Notes: generated by a model not told the origin, from the letters alone. A stretch of 64,000 bases of DNA from Aureobasidium sp. EXF-3400 (GCA_024195585.1 SWBL01000003.1:124001-188000); one strand, 5' to 3'; counted from the stretch's first letter, positions 10,309 through 20,964 are shown. Translations and numbers: made by a program.

Positions 10309-11715
10309 CTATGCCATATGATCTTCATCCGCATCATCACTGTGCAACAACGGTGCATCCTCACCATCTCTGCCTTCGCGTGCAGTAAAGAAACGCGTCA
10401 ACCTCCTCTGACCCCTCCACTGTCGCTGCTTCACCATCTCCTCCGCCTTCAACCCCCAATGCCAAATCATACCAGCAATAAAGCCCACAGCATCGTTCTT
10501 GAAAGCCAAGCATCCAGCCACCGTGACCAACATAACAGCCCAACGGTTCTTCTTCTCCTGCTCATTGAGTTTACGTCTCTTATCCGTTGCCGCCGCATCT
10601 TCATTCTCTGTTTCTTCCCAGGCATCTTGTACATCATCTAGTGACTGGCCTACTTTTGCCAACTCTACTCCAGCGGCTAAAACCATTATACCCAAGAGGC
10701 TTTTGGGAAAGCGCTGCAGGAGAGGGATAATAGACTCGCCGGCAATGAGACCGAGGATCAGTTTTACCAGCCCGAGGATGATTATGGAGGCACCACTGCG
10801 AGCGCCGAAACGGTGTTGGGCTGCGAGACCGCCGGAGCCGTGGCACATGGGCATGGCGCCGAACCAGCAGCCGATGAGGTTTGCGAGGCCGACTGAGAGG
10901 CCGATTTGAGTGTTTGTTGGTGTTGGGGGTTGATTGGAAGGAAACAGAGATGCGGAGAGAGAAGTTACGGCTAAAATGCTATTTAAAGTTGTGAGAGGCA
11001 GTTGAGGGAGACCGGCTTCGAAAGCGCCTTTGTAGAAGTCTTTGGGGGTGGGGAGGTAGGTTTTTGGATGCCAGGTTTGGAAGTGCGAGGGTTGGGTCGG
11101 TGGGTGGGAGGTTGAGAGGTGGATGCCGCTTAGTGTAAGACCGAGGATGAAGACGAGTAGAGCGTAGGGAACTCGAGGTATCAGGGAGGAGAGGAGGAGA
11201 AAGATGAAGGCAGACATGGCCCATAGCCAGTTGTCTGACCAATCTGGGCTGGTCCATCCGAGTGGCTTGAGTAAACTGGTTCCAGCTGAGATGGCTAGAG
11301 CGAAACCAGCTCCCATTTGAATACCTCTAACCACGGGAATAGGTACCACACGTCCAAACCACTTGAGAAGGCCAGTAAGACTAAGGAATGTCACAACTCC
11401 TCCCACGAAAAGACCAGCAGAGATGTTTTCGTTTATGGTATATGACTGGCTGATGGCAATGGCAGCTATAGCTTTCATGGGTTGCACAGGTAATGGTATA
11501 CCAAAAGCAACTCCCGTGGCTATATTTGCGAGTCCAGAGAAAACCAAGGTAGCAGACAAGGATATGCTTTTCGTCAGGGTGAGAGCAATGAGTAGAGGCA
11601 GTAAAGTTCCCAGGTCGCCCAGAGCTCCAGAGAGTTCGTTCAGTGGTTGTGTTTGTAGAGTACGTAGGTTATGCTTGTTCACACTTGCCAGGCGTGAGTA
11701 AAGAGAAGCCATCAT
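10309..11715 (-). CDS. Molybdate transporter, MOT1 family
   Basis: A single frame of 468 residues has roughly ten hydrophobic segments. Signature stretches of the sulfate-permease-related MOT1 family are visible: NELSGALGDLGTLLPLLIAL near residue 27, PLPVQPMKAIAA near 75, and a late MPMCHGSGGLAAQHRFGARS loop that matches the second conserved repeat. It lacks the C-terminal STAS domain of true sulfate permeases, as MOT1 proteins do. The predicted job is high-affinity molybdate uptake at the plasma membrane or transfer across an internal membrane, to supply the molybdenum cofactor. The start used has two adjacent Met codons (MMASLYSR). The C-terminus is hydrophilic and acidic. It converges with the DUF2417 gene, 246 bases apart. 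The substrate is inferred from the family. Confidence 0.88.
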   Translation of the reverse strand: MMASLYSRLASVNKHNLRTLQTQPLNELSGALGDLGTLLPLLIALTLTKSISLSATLVFSGLANIATGVAFGIPLPVQPMKAIAAIAISQSYTINENISAGLFVGGVVTFLSLTGLLKWFGRVVPIPVVRGIQMGAGFALAISAGTSLLKPLGWTSPDWSDNWLWAMSAFIFLLLSSLIPRVPYALLVFILGLTLSGIHLSTSHPPTQPSHFQTWHPKTYLPTPKDFYKGAFEAGLPQLPLTTLNSILAVTSLSASLFPSNQPPTPTNTQIGLSVGLANLIGCWFGAMPMCHGSGGLAAQHRFGARSGASIIILGLVKLILGLIAGESIIPLLQRFPKSLLGIMVLAAGVELAKVGQSLDDVQDAWEETENEDAAATDKRRKLNEQEKKNRWAVMLVTVAGCLAFKNDAVGFIAGMIWHWGLKAEEMVKQRQWRGQRRLTRFFTAREGRDGEDAPLLHSDDADEDHMA

Positions 11716-12087
11716 GATGGTTGTATTGATGTTTAGCGATATGCAAATGCAGAAAGATGCTCAGGAGAAACGATACGCAAAGATGCTAGAAATACTGTCG
11801 AAGCTAGGTCATGAATCGATTTGAAGCACAAAGGCCCGTGATCCAGCCACGTAGGTCCCGTACCGCAAGATTATATAGTGGTTTGTCAGAGTGATGGGTG
11901 ACGATAGGGCCTCGGAGATGTCGCTGATCTGAGCGTGACGCTGACGGGTCAAAGCTTCTCGAGGTGACCCTGTTCTCTCACGCACCAATCTCGGTCGCGT
12001 CTTCCGTGTCGCTTCGGAACGCGTCTTCCCAAGAACTTATCAGGCACCTTGATATTCTATTCACATTCATCAGAGGCGGACACAAAC
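11716..12087. promoter_or_regulatory. Divergent promoter region, MOT1-type transporter / unknown gene
   Basis: These 372 bases lie between head-to-head start codons. An AT-rich stretch with TATATAG occurs near 11872-11878 and could serve as a TATA-like element. Nothing else is assignable. Confidence 0.45.
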
Positions 12088-13894
12088 ATGCCTCCAAGAT
12101 CGGTTCTACCGTCCTCATCACAGGTCGCTGCACCTATACCGAGCTCGCAGATGGCTGAAACACCACAACCAGAAAAGAAGCTCAAGGAATATCGACCAGT
12201 GAAGCCCTTACCTTACGAGCTTCGGGATATCATCAATGTCTATATCGAAGAGCAGCTTTGTGAGATTTTTCCTCAAGATCGTCTTCACGGAAATTGTCTG
12301 ACTTTCGTTAGTCTCCCAAGCTCTTCCATTACTCTCCAACACACTCATTGCAGGCACTGATGGCACAGTGGATGGACGAACTCTACCAACTTACGTTCCA
12401 TCTCCTCAAGTACTGGCACTTATAGCCACTCTGGCTGTACATCCTCTATGGACGAATCGAGCGACAGAACCAGAGAATGTGAAGATAGCCAACGATGCAC
12501 TATTTCTCCTCAAAAACGTCAACTCCATTGTAGGCGGTGCCAATGCCAGCTTCACCTCAGCTTTCAAGTTTCTCGATAAATTCGATTCTCGAGACCGACG
12601 ACGACGTACTGGAGATCATGCTAATAGCCCAGAAGATGATGGCAAGCTAAAAATCAAACTGGCCAACGAAGGTGCAATCTGGAATCTTGCCGAAGACTTC
12701 TGGGCTGTAGTTGGCTGGGCCTTCAACTGTTCATGTCTACACCCCAAGCGATGGGAGAGGTGGAGACCCTGGCTGGAGTTTGTGCTTGACGCACTTGAAG
12801 ACGACCTGAAGGAGAGGATTCCAACTGCCGAAACCCTCAGGAAAGATGGAAAAGAAGCGGCAGCCAATACACTGCTATCTGAAAGTCTGATCGCACAGTA
12901 CTGTCTTTCTACAGGTGATGGTAGAGCTGGCAAACGTAGAGTCATGAGAGCCATCCTCGCCAATGGTTCTAAGAAGGACCTCGACGAGTTTCACGAGATA
13001 TGGAAGAACGAGACCAAACCTCCGAAAGAGAAGAAAATGGAAGAGCTAGTGTCGAAGAAGAAAATCGACTTTGACAACGATGAGTACGGCGACTATATGG
13101 ACATGGATGACTCTGAGGAAGACGACGATACTTTACCCTCGACGCCAAAAGCGACTACCTCAGCGCGTTCGTCACGTAAGAGAGGACGACCATCTTCAGC
13201 GACACCGGATGTGGATGCAGAGGGCGATCAGAACGTGTCTTCAAACTATGGTGAATTTGCAGCTGTGCAACTGCGCCAGCGTTTGATTGCTTTGGTAAGC
13301 GTTACCTTCTTTTGTTGTTGAGCAATTTCTAACGCTGCACAGCTCACCCAAATCTCCTTCCACTATGAACACGCCTTCATGGAGGTTGAAGATTACTTCG
13401 ATTTGGTGACAGAGTTCCTGCGGCCTCTACCGTTAGACACCTTCATGCTATTCGTCTCACCTCCAACCCCCTGGCTGGAACCCCACTCGCACGCTTCTCT
13501 ATGCCAAAATCTTCTTCGTCCGACCATATCCTCCGAAGCACCAACCTACCACGCCGACACAATGACACAAATCGAATTCGAAAAACACTTCTTACCATAC
13601 CCTGCTAACTACACCAACTATGTTGAGAACGTACGAGTCAGCTTGCTGGTGGAAACTCTGTTGAGATTGCTGTTCAGACACTCTGCACTGATTGTTAACG
13701 ACAGTCTGAAGAAGAAGCTGGATGAAGGAATCAAGGCTAGAGAAGCAAAGGCAAAGTTTGGAGCGAGGAAGTTGGTGGGCGTGAAAGAGGCGGAAGAGGA
13801 GAAGGCTGTGAAGATGTTGGCGAATAGTGCAATGAGGATGAGGATGGTGGTTCAGGTTGCCGGTGCTCAGCAGCAAAAGCAGCAGCAGCAATAG
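12088..13894 (+). CDS. Conserved-looking fungal protein of unknown function
   Basis: I do not recognise the family. There are three exons. Exon 1 starts at ATG 12088. Exon 2 carries the frame through LPTYVPSPQVLALIATL to RLIAL and ends at 13294, and exon 3 is 13343-13894 (intron GTAAGC to CAG, phase 0). The first intron is uncertain: the best donor (GTTAGT at 12307) is phase 0, but exon 2 after the CAG at 12351-12353 needs a phase-1 donor. GTCTCC at 12311 or GTCTGA at 12296 would fit the frame. The product is soluble and roughly 565-570 residues. It has a mixed helical central part with several Trp residues, an acidic and basic linker (near residues 310-370, KKKIDFDNDEYGDYMDMDD then SARSSRKRGRPSS) that may be a nuclear localisation signal, and a Gln-rich C-terminus. 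No catalytic motif is visible. Confidence 0.75.
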
Positions 13895-14692
13895 ACGAAT
13901 GGGGAGAGTGTTCTTTCGTTCCAAGATACCCAAGTAGACATTCGTTCTATCCGTTTCTCGGTGTCCAGCAGAGTGTCGACAGATATGTTTATAGCCTGCA
14001 CGATGCATTGTTCGATGCGTTCTTCTACTGAGCGAAAGAGAAGCTGCATCCTGACAAAGCACATGGCACGGGCTGACTTGATGTCTTGCAGTGCTAAATC
14101 GCGAACACGGTCATTTCTCCACAGGATTGTGTCTACTGCCCTCAACGCTATAGACCAGGTCATATGAGGTCTCAAAAAGCCTTTGGGAGCGATCAAGATA
14201 CTATTGGTACATATCTCATGAGCGAATAAGCAAGAATATAATGCATCAGGGTCATGCCACAGACGAGTTGACTTGTAAATCAAGGCGAGTTCCTTCGAGA
14301 ACATCTATGACAGTCGGACTAGGTAAGTTGTGTGCACTGATAAACACAACATTTGTAGGCCTCTTGTCTGTCCCAATCACGTAAGAGAGGGAGAGCGAGA
14401 AACCAAAGGGGAAGTCGGGACTCGAGACATGTCGACGATCCGGGAAACGTGAAGGCGGTGAAGCGTGGGGCCTCCTCGATTGGGACTTGGATGTGACGTT
14501 GATTCGTGTTTCCCAACTCGCTCGCAGCAACATACGACACTCGTCAGTTCTTCTTTACACACGTCCTTTGGCGCCTTTCCTTTCACTCGAGCTCGGCTTC
14601 TACGGATTTGAACCACACCACCCTCACTACAGGACATCACCCACCTCGAACGGCCTCGTCGGTCTTAGTCACCCCCCAAATACACATTCAAG
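13895..14692. other. Intergenic region upstream of UBC12
   Basis: This holds the 3' flank of the unknown gene and the UBC12 promoter. A 145-codon minus-strand frame (14304 to 13867) with fairly coding-like composition crosses it and overlaps the preceding stop codon. It has no recognisable domain and is not called as a gene (see findings). Confidence 0.5.
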
Positions 14693-15351
14693 ATGTTGAA
14701 GATCTGGTCTATGGTATGCGTGATACGAAGATACCGCTTGCAAGACATCGCTGACTGGCTATGACAGAAACAACAACAGCAGAAGGATCAGGCCGCTGCG
14801 TCCGGTGGCGCAAAGAAGAAGAAGGTCACGGCAGCACAGCTGCGTGTGCAGAAGGGCAAGTAGACATGAATTACAACCACTCTACAAATGCTAACAGAGT
14901 CTTTACAGATCTCTCGGAACTGTCGCTCGGTAGCACCATGACAACAACCTTCCCAGACCCCGACGACATTCTGCACTTCAGCCTGACCATCGCACCCGAT
15001 GAGGGCATGTACAAGAACGGCACCTTTGACTTTACATTCAACATCAGCCAGAACTTCCCACATGAGCCGCCGAAGGTCAAGTGCACGCAAAAGATCTACC
15101 ACCCCAACATCGATCTCGAGGGAAACGTGTGCTTGAACATCTTGCGCGAGGACTGGAAGCCAGTGTTGAACTTGAATGCCGTCATTGTCGGTCTGCAGTT
15201 CCTGTTCCTCGAGCCTAACGCTAGTGATCCGTTGAACAAAGAGGCTGCTGAGGATCTGGCTCGCGATCGTGATGGATTCAAGCGCAATGTGCGCTCTAGC
15301 ATGGCTGGTGGCAGCGTCAAGGGCATCTCGTACGACCGCGTCATGAAGTAG
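14693..15351 (+). CDS. UBC12: NEDD8-conjugating enzyme E2, UBC12
   Basis: There are three exons, 14693-14713, 14768-14855 and 14909-15351, joined to 183 residues, the normal Ubc12 length. The N-terminus MLKIWSMKQQQQ resembles the Ubc12 docking extension that binds the NEDD8 E1, and it is separated from the UBC core by a basic Ala/Lys linker. The UBC fold follows with the HPN motif (YHPNIDLEGNVCLNILR) and catalytic Cys near residue 111. The enzyme transfers NEDD8/Rub1 to cullins and so activates SCF-type ubiquitin ligases. The first exon encodes only seven residues. The second intron begins with GC, not GT (AAGG then GCAAGT, with acceptor TTTACAG). Only this join restores the family sequence RVQKDLSELSL, so a GC-AG intron is well supported. 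Confidence 0.96.
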
Positions 15352-15744
15352 AATGGTCGACGATGAGGACTGGGACGAAGGATTGATGTGGCATACGACA
15401 GGCGTTCTTTTCTCTCTCTGCTATCGATACAAGCGATTTTCCTCTTTCTGTCATGTTGGCTTTCATTTTCTATACAGACGGCGCCATGGCCGGCATGCAC
15501 ATTGCGGGAGGGCAGGTCACGGATGGCGGCTCATGTTTATTCTCTGCTCGCCAGATACAATGCATACACTTTTATTCGATGCTTTATATAAGTGAAATGA
15601 TCTCGTACTGTGTCAAGGTCAGGGTTACACATGAGGTCTGTGCTCTCGGCGGAGCAACTTTCCAGTCGGATTTCGCTGCTTCAACTGGCAAGAGCACCAG
15701 CAGCAACACCACCCTCGTTTCCTCTCCAACACATACAACACACA
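15352..15744. other. Intergenic region UBC12 to MRPL20
   Basis: This is the 3' flank of UBC12 and the promoter and leader of MRPL20. No gene or repeat is seen. Open frames extending upstream of the MRPL20 start are composition artefacts. Confidence 0.5.
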
Positions 15745-16335
15745 ATGCAAACGACACTAAGGATATCGCACTCTGTGCAAAACAACGGCCAGCAGTGCCT
15801 GCGCTCTCTCCAGCAGCAGCAATGCCGCCACGTCTCGTCCTTCCGCCGCACAAAAAAGATGCTGCTCGTCCAGCCCGACCCATCATTCAAGTCCTCCACC
15901 GGCAACCAAGACCACATCATCTACAACCCACCCTCTTCAGCACCAAACGTGTATCACACTCCCCTCAAGTTCCTCCCCAAGGACGACCCGCGACGCCGCC
16001 TGCATACCCTCCTCCGACCCACCGCCTCTGACTCCACAACTTCTCTGCCACCAGCCGTGCGACCAGTATACGAGAAAAAGTACCATCTCAAAGAAGCGGA
16101 TATTGCAGAAATCAGGAGATTGAGGGCTGAAGACCCGCGTCAGTGGACACGAGTGCGATTGGCTGAGAAGTTTGAGTGCAGCCAGTTTTTTGTCAGTTTG
16201 TGTTGCTCGGCGCCGCAGATCAAGGATGAGAGGAAGGTTGAGCTTGAGAAGATCAAGGAGAAGTGGGGACGTACGAAGACGGAGGCGCGTGAGGATAGGC
16301 AGACCAGGAAGCAGAGTTGGGGAAAGGCTGTCTAA
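15745..16335 (+). CDS. MRPL20: Mitochondrial large-subunit ribosomal protein MRPL20 (mL58)
   Basis: This is a single exon of 196 residues. The start at 15745 was chosen because it gives an Arg/Ser/Gln-rich, acid-poor leader (MQTTLRISHSVQNNG onward, ending near RHVSSFRRTKK), a typical mitochondrial targeting sequence; frame-open sequence further upstream has no better ATG. The mature part carries the fungal MRP-L20 pattern, with FLPKDDPRRRL near residue 73, then KEADIAEIRRLRAEDP, WTRVRLAEKFECSQFFVS and a basic coiled tail (KVELEKIKEKWGRTKTEARE). It is a structural component of the mitoribosome large subunit in the matrix. The AEKFECSQFFVSLC segment is the most family-specific part. Confidence 0.9.
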   Translation: MQTTLRISHSVQNNGQQCLRSLQQQQCRHVSSFRRTKKMLLVQPDPSFKSSTGNQDHIIYNPPSSAPNVYHTPLKFLPKDDPRRRLHTLLRPTASDSTTSLPPAVRPVYEKKYHLKEADIAEIRRLRAEDPRQWTRVRLAEKFECSQFFVSLCCSAPQIKDERKVELEKIKEKWGRTKTEAREDRQTRKQSWGKAV

Positions 16336-16825
16336 GACTTTGTGTTCGACTGCGATTTTGGGGAAAAGGAAGGGCAAAAGCTGAACCACCATTTGCATTT
16401 TCACAGGTGTTTTGAGGGAGTGAAGGGGTTCGACTTGTCTATTGTCAGGGCCACTGTTGTTGAAGGGGAGGCTTCCTGACTTGTATACGCCCTTTTGAAC
16501 ATGTCACGCGATGTGTTTGTTGTAAGATAGATGGAAACAGTGGCTATACGTCTGTTTTCGCATGTAAAACAGAAAAAGAGAAACTTATATTGTACATTGA
16601 AACCAAGACATTGACTGTATCATTCAATCAACTACTTCAATTCATCATACGAGATGTCACAAAAAAAGAATAAATGAAGGATAAATTGCAGCGCAAGCCT
16701 TGGCAAAATCCCGGAGTAATCCGTCGTCACCTCATGCTATACCGATTGAGAGAGTCCAGCCTCGAATTGCAAAGGCGCAAGTCACCTCTCCACTCCACAA
16801 ATCAAACCCACAACCACACTTCACA
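16336..16825. other. Intergenic region MRPL20 to COX9
   Basis: This is the 3' flank of MRPL20 and the promoter of COX9. An A-rich stretch around 16565-16575 and 16661-16672 is present. No gene is seen. Confidence 0.5.
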
Positions 16826-17483
16826 ATGCCTATCAAGCCCATCACCGGCGTACGTTCAACCCATCCAATTGCCAGCCTCGGACGAGCCCACGAGCGGTGA
16901 CTCGAGCGCAACGCCCGAGCGCGCAACAGCATACCTGGAAAGAAACAAGTACTTACTGACCTGCACAGATGCTCCGTAGAGGTCTCGTCCTCGATCTTTC
17001 CGTCGCCTTTGGTATGCTTGTCTTTGCGGGTTGGGGTAGTAAGGAGCACTTGGACTGACATGCAACGATAGGTCTCGGTACCGCTTCTGGTTACCTCTGG
17101 TGGTACGGTACGTAAATACACCATTCTTTCTCCTGCTCTCCTCGCAATTGATGCGACTATTCGCTTTGCATCCCGCGTTTCTGGACAACTCTACCACTGG
17201 ACTGTATACGATAATCACTGGACATGCAATTCACGGGTCCTCTGCGTCACTCCGTCGCGAAATCACGATTACCACCACTGCAACCCTCTCCACCATCGAT
17301 TACAAACCCCCCTTTGAGTCAAACACCAGCAGCAAAGCATACACGGAAAGAAAAAGAAAGAGAACCATAAAACTGACAAGAGCGTCAATCGACACAGGCT
17401 TCCACGTCCCCGCCGTCCGCCGCCGCGATCTCTTCTACGCCAAGCTCGAGGACCAGCGTGCCGCTTCCATGGGCCAGGTTTAA
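16826..17483 (+). CDS. COX9: Cytochrome c oxidase subunit 9 (VIIa-type)
   Basis: There are four very small exons, 16826-16849, 16969-17011, 17072-17107 and 17398-17483, joined to 62 residues. The product begins MPIKPITGMLRRGLVLDLS, has one membrane helix (VAFGLGTASGYLWWYGF), and ends with a charged intermembrane tail (VRRRDLFYAKLEDQRAAS). Yeast Cox9 has the same layout and length (about 59 residues), with the PITG start, a WWWGF-like helix end and a KFYAEL-like tail. It is a nuclear-encoded accessory subunit needed for cytochrome oxidase assembly in the inner mitochondrial membrane. Coding makes up only 189 of 658 bases. All three introns are GT-AG; the third is 290 bases, long for this window. 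Automated annotation would easily miss this gene. Confidence 0.94.
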
Positions 17484-17840
17484 AGCTTCTTTCTTTCCGA
17501 CAATTCGTATACCAAAGAGGGAAGGAGGAAACTATGTATAGCAAAGACACTGGGCAAAGCTTAGAAGTGAGGAAAGCAAAGCAATGAGAATGAGATTTTG
17601 AAATAATTGACGCGTCTTTGTGCTATGTGAACAGGGGATGGATGTGTAGGAAGGTGGATGAAGTGATAGGTATGGTGTAAGAGGTAGGTGCTTGAGGTTC
17701 TTCCACATATGAAGTCTCATTAGATGTGTGCATAGCGTGGTAGTAGCAAAAGGTAATGTCAATCCAGCATTTGCGAGAATATCTCCCAAAGAAAAGAGTA
17801 CATGTTTTGTATTTAGATCCTTCGAACACACAAGTAACTA
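17484..17840. other. Convergent 3' region, COX9 / AP-3 mu
   Basis: These 357 bases lie between two facing stop codons and hold the 3' flanks of both genes. No further feature is seen. Confidence 0.5.
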
Positions 17841-19631
17841 TCAACACCTAACCTCCACACCCTTTCTCGACACCGTCAAATACTTGACTCCCTTATACGG
17901 TCTCACACCCTCACCCAACCCTTTACTCCTCTTAGTATCAATAACCAAAGCATCCACTTTCAATCCACTAGCCAACCATCCCTTGACCCCAAAACTCAGA
18001 TTCGCAGATGCAGGCATCAAACCCGCATTCTGTGCTTTTCTTTTCTTATCTCTAGCTGCTGTGCTATCGGCAGAAACTTTGGAGTTGGTGGAGGGGCTTT
18101 GATACTCATCATCATCATAGTCATGGGTATTGCTCTTCATGCCATTGGACAGGGGAGTTTCTTCATCATCATCTGAAACACCGACCAGGGAACAGCGTAA
18201 AACGCAGCCAGCGCTACTGATACCTGCTGCTTCCTTTGCGGAGATTTTCCATTCGATGGATGTGTCGCCAGGACTCCAGTGTGCTTCGCCCTTTGTGGCG
18301 CGAAGATCGCTGATGTTGCGTACAGCAGACGTAACGGGGATACTGACTGTCAATTCCTCCAGCAGAGGTGCTTTTGCTTCGCCAGAGTTGCCGCGGAGGG
18401 TTGAGGGACGAGAGGAGCCACCGCCTAGATTGTTGGATAGACTTGCAGCTGCAGAGCCAATGCTTGAGTTTGAGGAAGCGCCTGTTGCGCTGCTATTAAA
18501 GCGATGGCTAACTGTAAGTCTGACTTCAAAGTCTGAGCCTGTAGCGCCTAGCCCTGTACGCATCTCTATCGAAGCAGGTAGATTCAAGTCCTGTGCTTTT
18601 GCAGACAGAGGCGAGGCAGAAGGATCCAATAAATCTACATCGTAGCCTGCGAGTACAAACCGGCCGTCTGGAGGCACAAAGCTGAGTTCTGCATGGTCTC
18701 TCCAGCGGGCAAGGCGGACACAGGGATGAAAGACTGGACGCTCCATTGTGCGCTTTACTTTGTCGGCGCCGGGACCACTGCCGGCTCGCAGACTCAGCAG
18801 TAAGTCTGGTACGCCGGAGACTTTGCTGGTGAAGGCGATGCTGCCGTTGGCAAAGGCAGCTAGAGGACGGCCTGAGGGAGCGTAGGTGACTGATAGAGTC
18901 TCGACTATATCGACGTACATCTCGTTGCTTGTGTGACGGACATTAGAGCGGCGCCAGGGGATTTGAGAACCAGCGGTTGTTAAGGTGGGAGTGAGGCTTC
19001 CACTGCCACCGCTTCCCATGCCTGAGAAGGGAGTCGGGCCAGCGTTCAAGGCCGGAGAAGTGCTGTTCATGTGTTAGCCGCAGTCACAGGAGCAGTCGTA
19101 TACTCAGACATACCCAGGCAATCCCACACCTCCCAGCAATTTGCCCATCCAAGAAGGCGTATCCACAACATCCCTCAAAGCATTGGCCTCAGTACCTCCA
19201 ATCAACCCTCCATCACACATCTCGCCCAAAACCTGAGCTATAACATCATAGTTTGCTTCCAGTTTACTAGCCAACAAAGGCGCACCCAAAAACTCTTCAA
19301 GCGCGTCGGCCACGCGGTGCAAGAACTCAAGCACAACCAGAGGTTCCGTGTCGGTCGAGCAAGGACTCAGGAACAGCAGTCCATCCTGTAGCATGGAGAA
19401 CAGCAGTGTCGGCGGATTTGTTCCTGTCAGGTAGATACATGATGGTCTCGGTTCTGAGTGGGCGAGGTATAGCGGTAGCAGGGTGGTAGCGGGTGGTGGG
19501 CGCGCGGTGAAGATGTGGGAGACGATGGCATTGCTGTGAGTGTGGTTAGTATGAGGGGTGCGACGGCAAGGGTGGAGGGGTTTACTGTACTTGCGCTCGT
19601 TGAATATGTAGACTGCCTCGATTAAACCCAT
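17841..19631 (-). CDS. APM3: AP-3 adaptor complex subunit mu
   Basis: There are three exons (19631-19591, 19533-19114, 19062-17841) giving 560 residues. The first intron, GTACAG to CACAG, restores the family start: MGLIEAVYIFNER then NNAIVSHIFTARPPPA, typical of filamentous-fungal Apm3. The N-terminal longin-like domain (about 1-150) is followed by a Gly/Ser linker and the mu-homology domain (from RRSNVRHTSNEMYVDIVETL near residue 180). The mu-homology domain binds tyrosine-based sorting signals. AP-3 carries cargo from Golgi or endosomes directly to the vacuole. The distal part contains Ser/Gly-rich inserts (around the N-S-S-A-T-G-A-S-S-N-S run) that lengthen the protein compared with animal mu3 (about 418). 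The identification rests on the N-terminal match plus the mu-homology domain. Confidence 0.9.
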
Positions 19632-20240
19632 GGCGACGATTGCTGGTATCTAGAAGTTATGTTTGCATGTTCGCATGTGAAAGGACTATGTTTGGTGGGC
19701 TGCACTCACACGTCACCGATTCTTCTGGAGCTTCGAGAAACTCTCGAACCGAGAGAGTCGAGGAATCAGGACATGAGTTCGATTTCGCCTAGAATTAACG
19801 AGATTATGATACGATGGCAAGATGGAATTGACAAAAGCGAAGAATGATTTAGTACGCTGCCTCTATAGGGCGCGGTGGTTTTACGAAACCTCGAGTGATA
19901 TCTTTATACTGATGCATTTCCTTCTTCCCTTGTTCAACTCCGAATACGCCTGTCGAGTTCCATCCCCAATCGAACGCCATCCCAGCCATGATCAATCTCT
20001 TTGTCTTCTACCTCCTCCGCTTGTGTCCTGTCGCTGTCCCATGTCAGGGCTAGCGCTCCGTTCCCTCTTGACTGTTGCTGCGTGCCAGCGCCTGGCCCCT
20101 TCGAGACGTGCGGCATTCGCTTCTAGACAGGGCACTGTATGCGATACCGTTTCGTAAGCCCCCTATGGCCCTCGTAGAGCTGGTGGGCGCGCTGGCTCCT
20201 GCATGTGTGGGTTGCGTGCGTGCTGATCCCAGTGACCATC
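19632..20240. other. Intergenic region between U1-C and AP-3 mu (tandem, minus strand)
   Basis: This is the 3' flank of the U1-C gene and the promoter of AP-3 mu. No gene or repeat is visible. Confidence 0.5.
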
Positions 20241-20964
20241 CTATTGGCGTCTTGGGTCGTGCGACATGGGCATACCAGGTGGAGGGAGACCTGAGCCAGG
20301 ACCAGGACTGGGGCCACCCATAGGAGGGAATGGCATTCCAGCTGGTGGAGGGAAAGGCATACCACCAGGAGGTGGGAAAGGCATGCCTTGGGGTGGTGAT
20401 CCAGCTGCGCCGGGTGTAGGAGGGAAGGGCATGCCATTAGGAGGGAAAGGAGGCATTCCATTCGGTGGGAAGGGGAATGGTGGCATACCGCGAGCTCCGG
20501 CTGGTGGAGGGAATGGCATACCACCAGGTGGTGGGGCCATGCCAGGAGGGAAGCCAAAGGGCATGGCTGCTACTCCAGCGTGTGTTCCGCCAGGCAACAT
20601 GGGATTCGCGCTTGCCTGTCCTTCAGCGGCGTATGAAGAGGTGATACTGTCGATGACTGATTGCGCCTTCTCGTGACCGATTTCTGTCCCACCGTGTCAG
20701 TTGCGTCTCTTTCTGCAGGCCTGTGTGTCGCATCGCATACGTTGGTAATAGTCAACAACGTTTCGTAGATGGTTACGACCGCTGTTGTGGGCCTTTCTCA
20801 CGCTCATACTGTCGTGAGTGAGGTAGACATCGCAATAATCGCCTGGGTTCGCATAAGTCTTCGGTCTATCGTCGTATGGCCACGGCCTGGAAACCTACAG
20901 AAGAGTAGTTGAATGTCAGTAAGAGAGCAGTGATTGGACAGAGGATTGACTTATATTTCGGCAT
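20241..20964 (-). CDS. U1 small nuclear ribonucleoprotein C (U1-C)
   Basis: The matrin-type C2H2 finger is unmistakable: [20 protein letters not shown] then [15 protein letters not shown], followed by [20 protein letters not shown] and a long Pro/Gly/Met/Phe tail with MPFPPP-type repeats (20260-20560). U1-C stabilises pairing of U1 snRNA with 5' splice sites. Exon 2 is 20842-20741 and exon 3 is 20683-20241; their intron (GTATGC, branch AACTGAC, GACAG) restores DYYQQIGHE exactly. The 5' end is unresolved. An ATG at 20964-20962 gives MPKY, the family start, but joining it to GC-GAT-TAT-TGC at 20842 needs a donor after one extra base. The only in-frame GT option yields [13 protein letters not shown], four residues longer than usual. 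Identity is secure and exon 1 is not. Confidence 0.9.

Noticed and set aside
15453..16031. 192-codon frame overlapping MRPL20
   Set aside because: Out of frame with the ribosomal protein, which has clear family motifs; the overlapping frame is Pro/His-rich shadow.
20266..20676. Gly-rich 136-codon + strand frame
   Set aside because: Mirror of the Pro-rich U1-C tail; collagen-like composition is an artefact of the repeat.
20843..20895. 5S-rRNA-like CATACGACGATAG in the U1-C 5' region
   Set aside because: Only a short resemblance; the conserved internal control region of 5S rRNA is absent.
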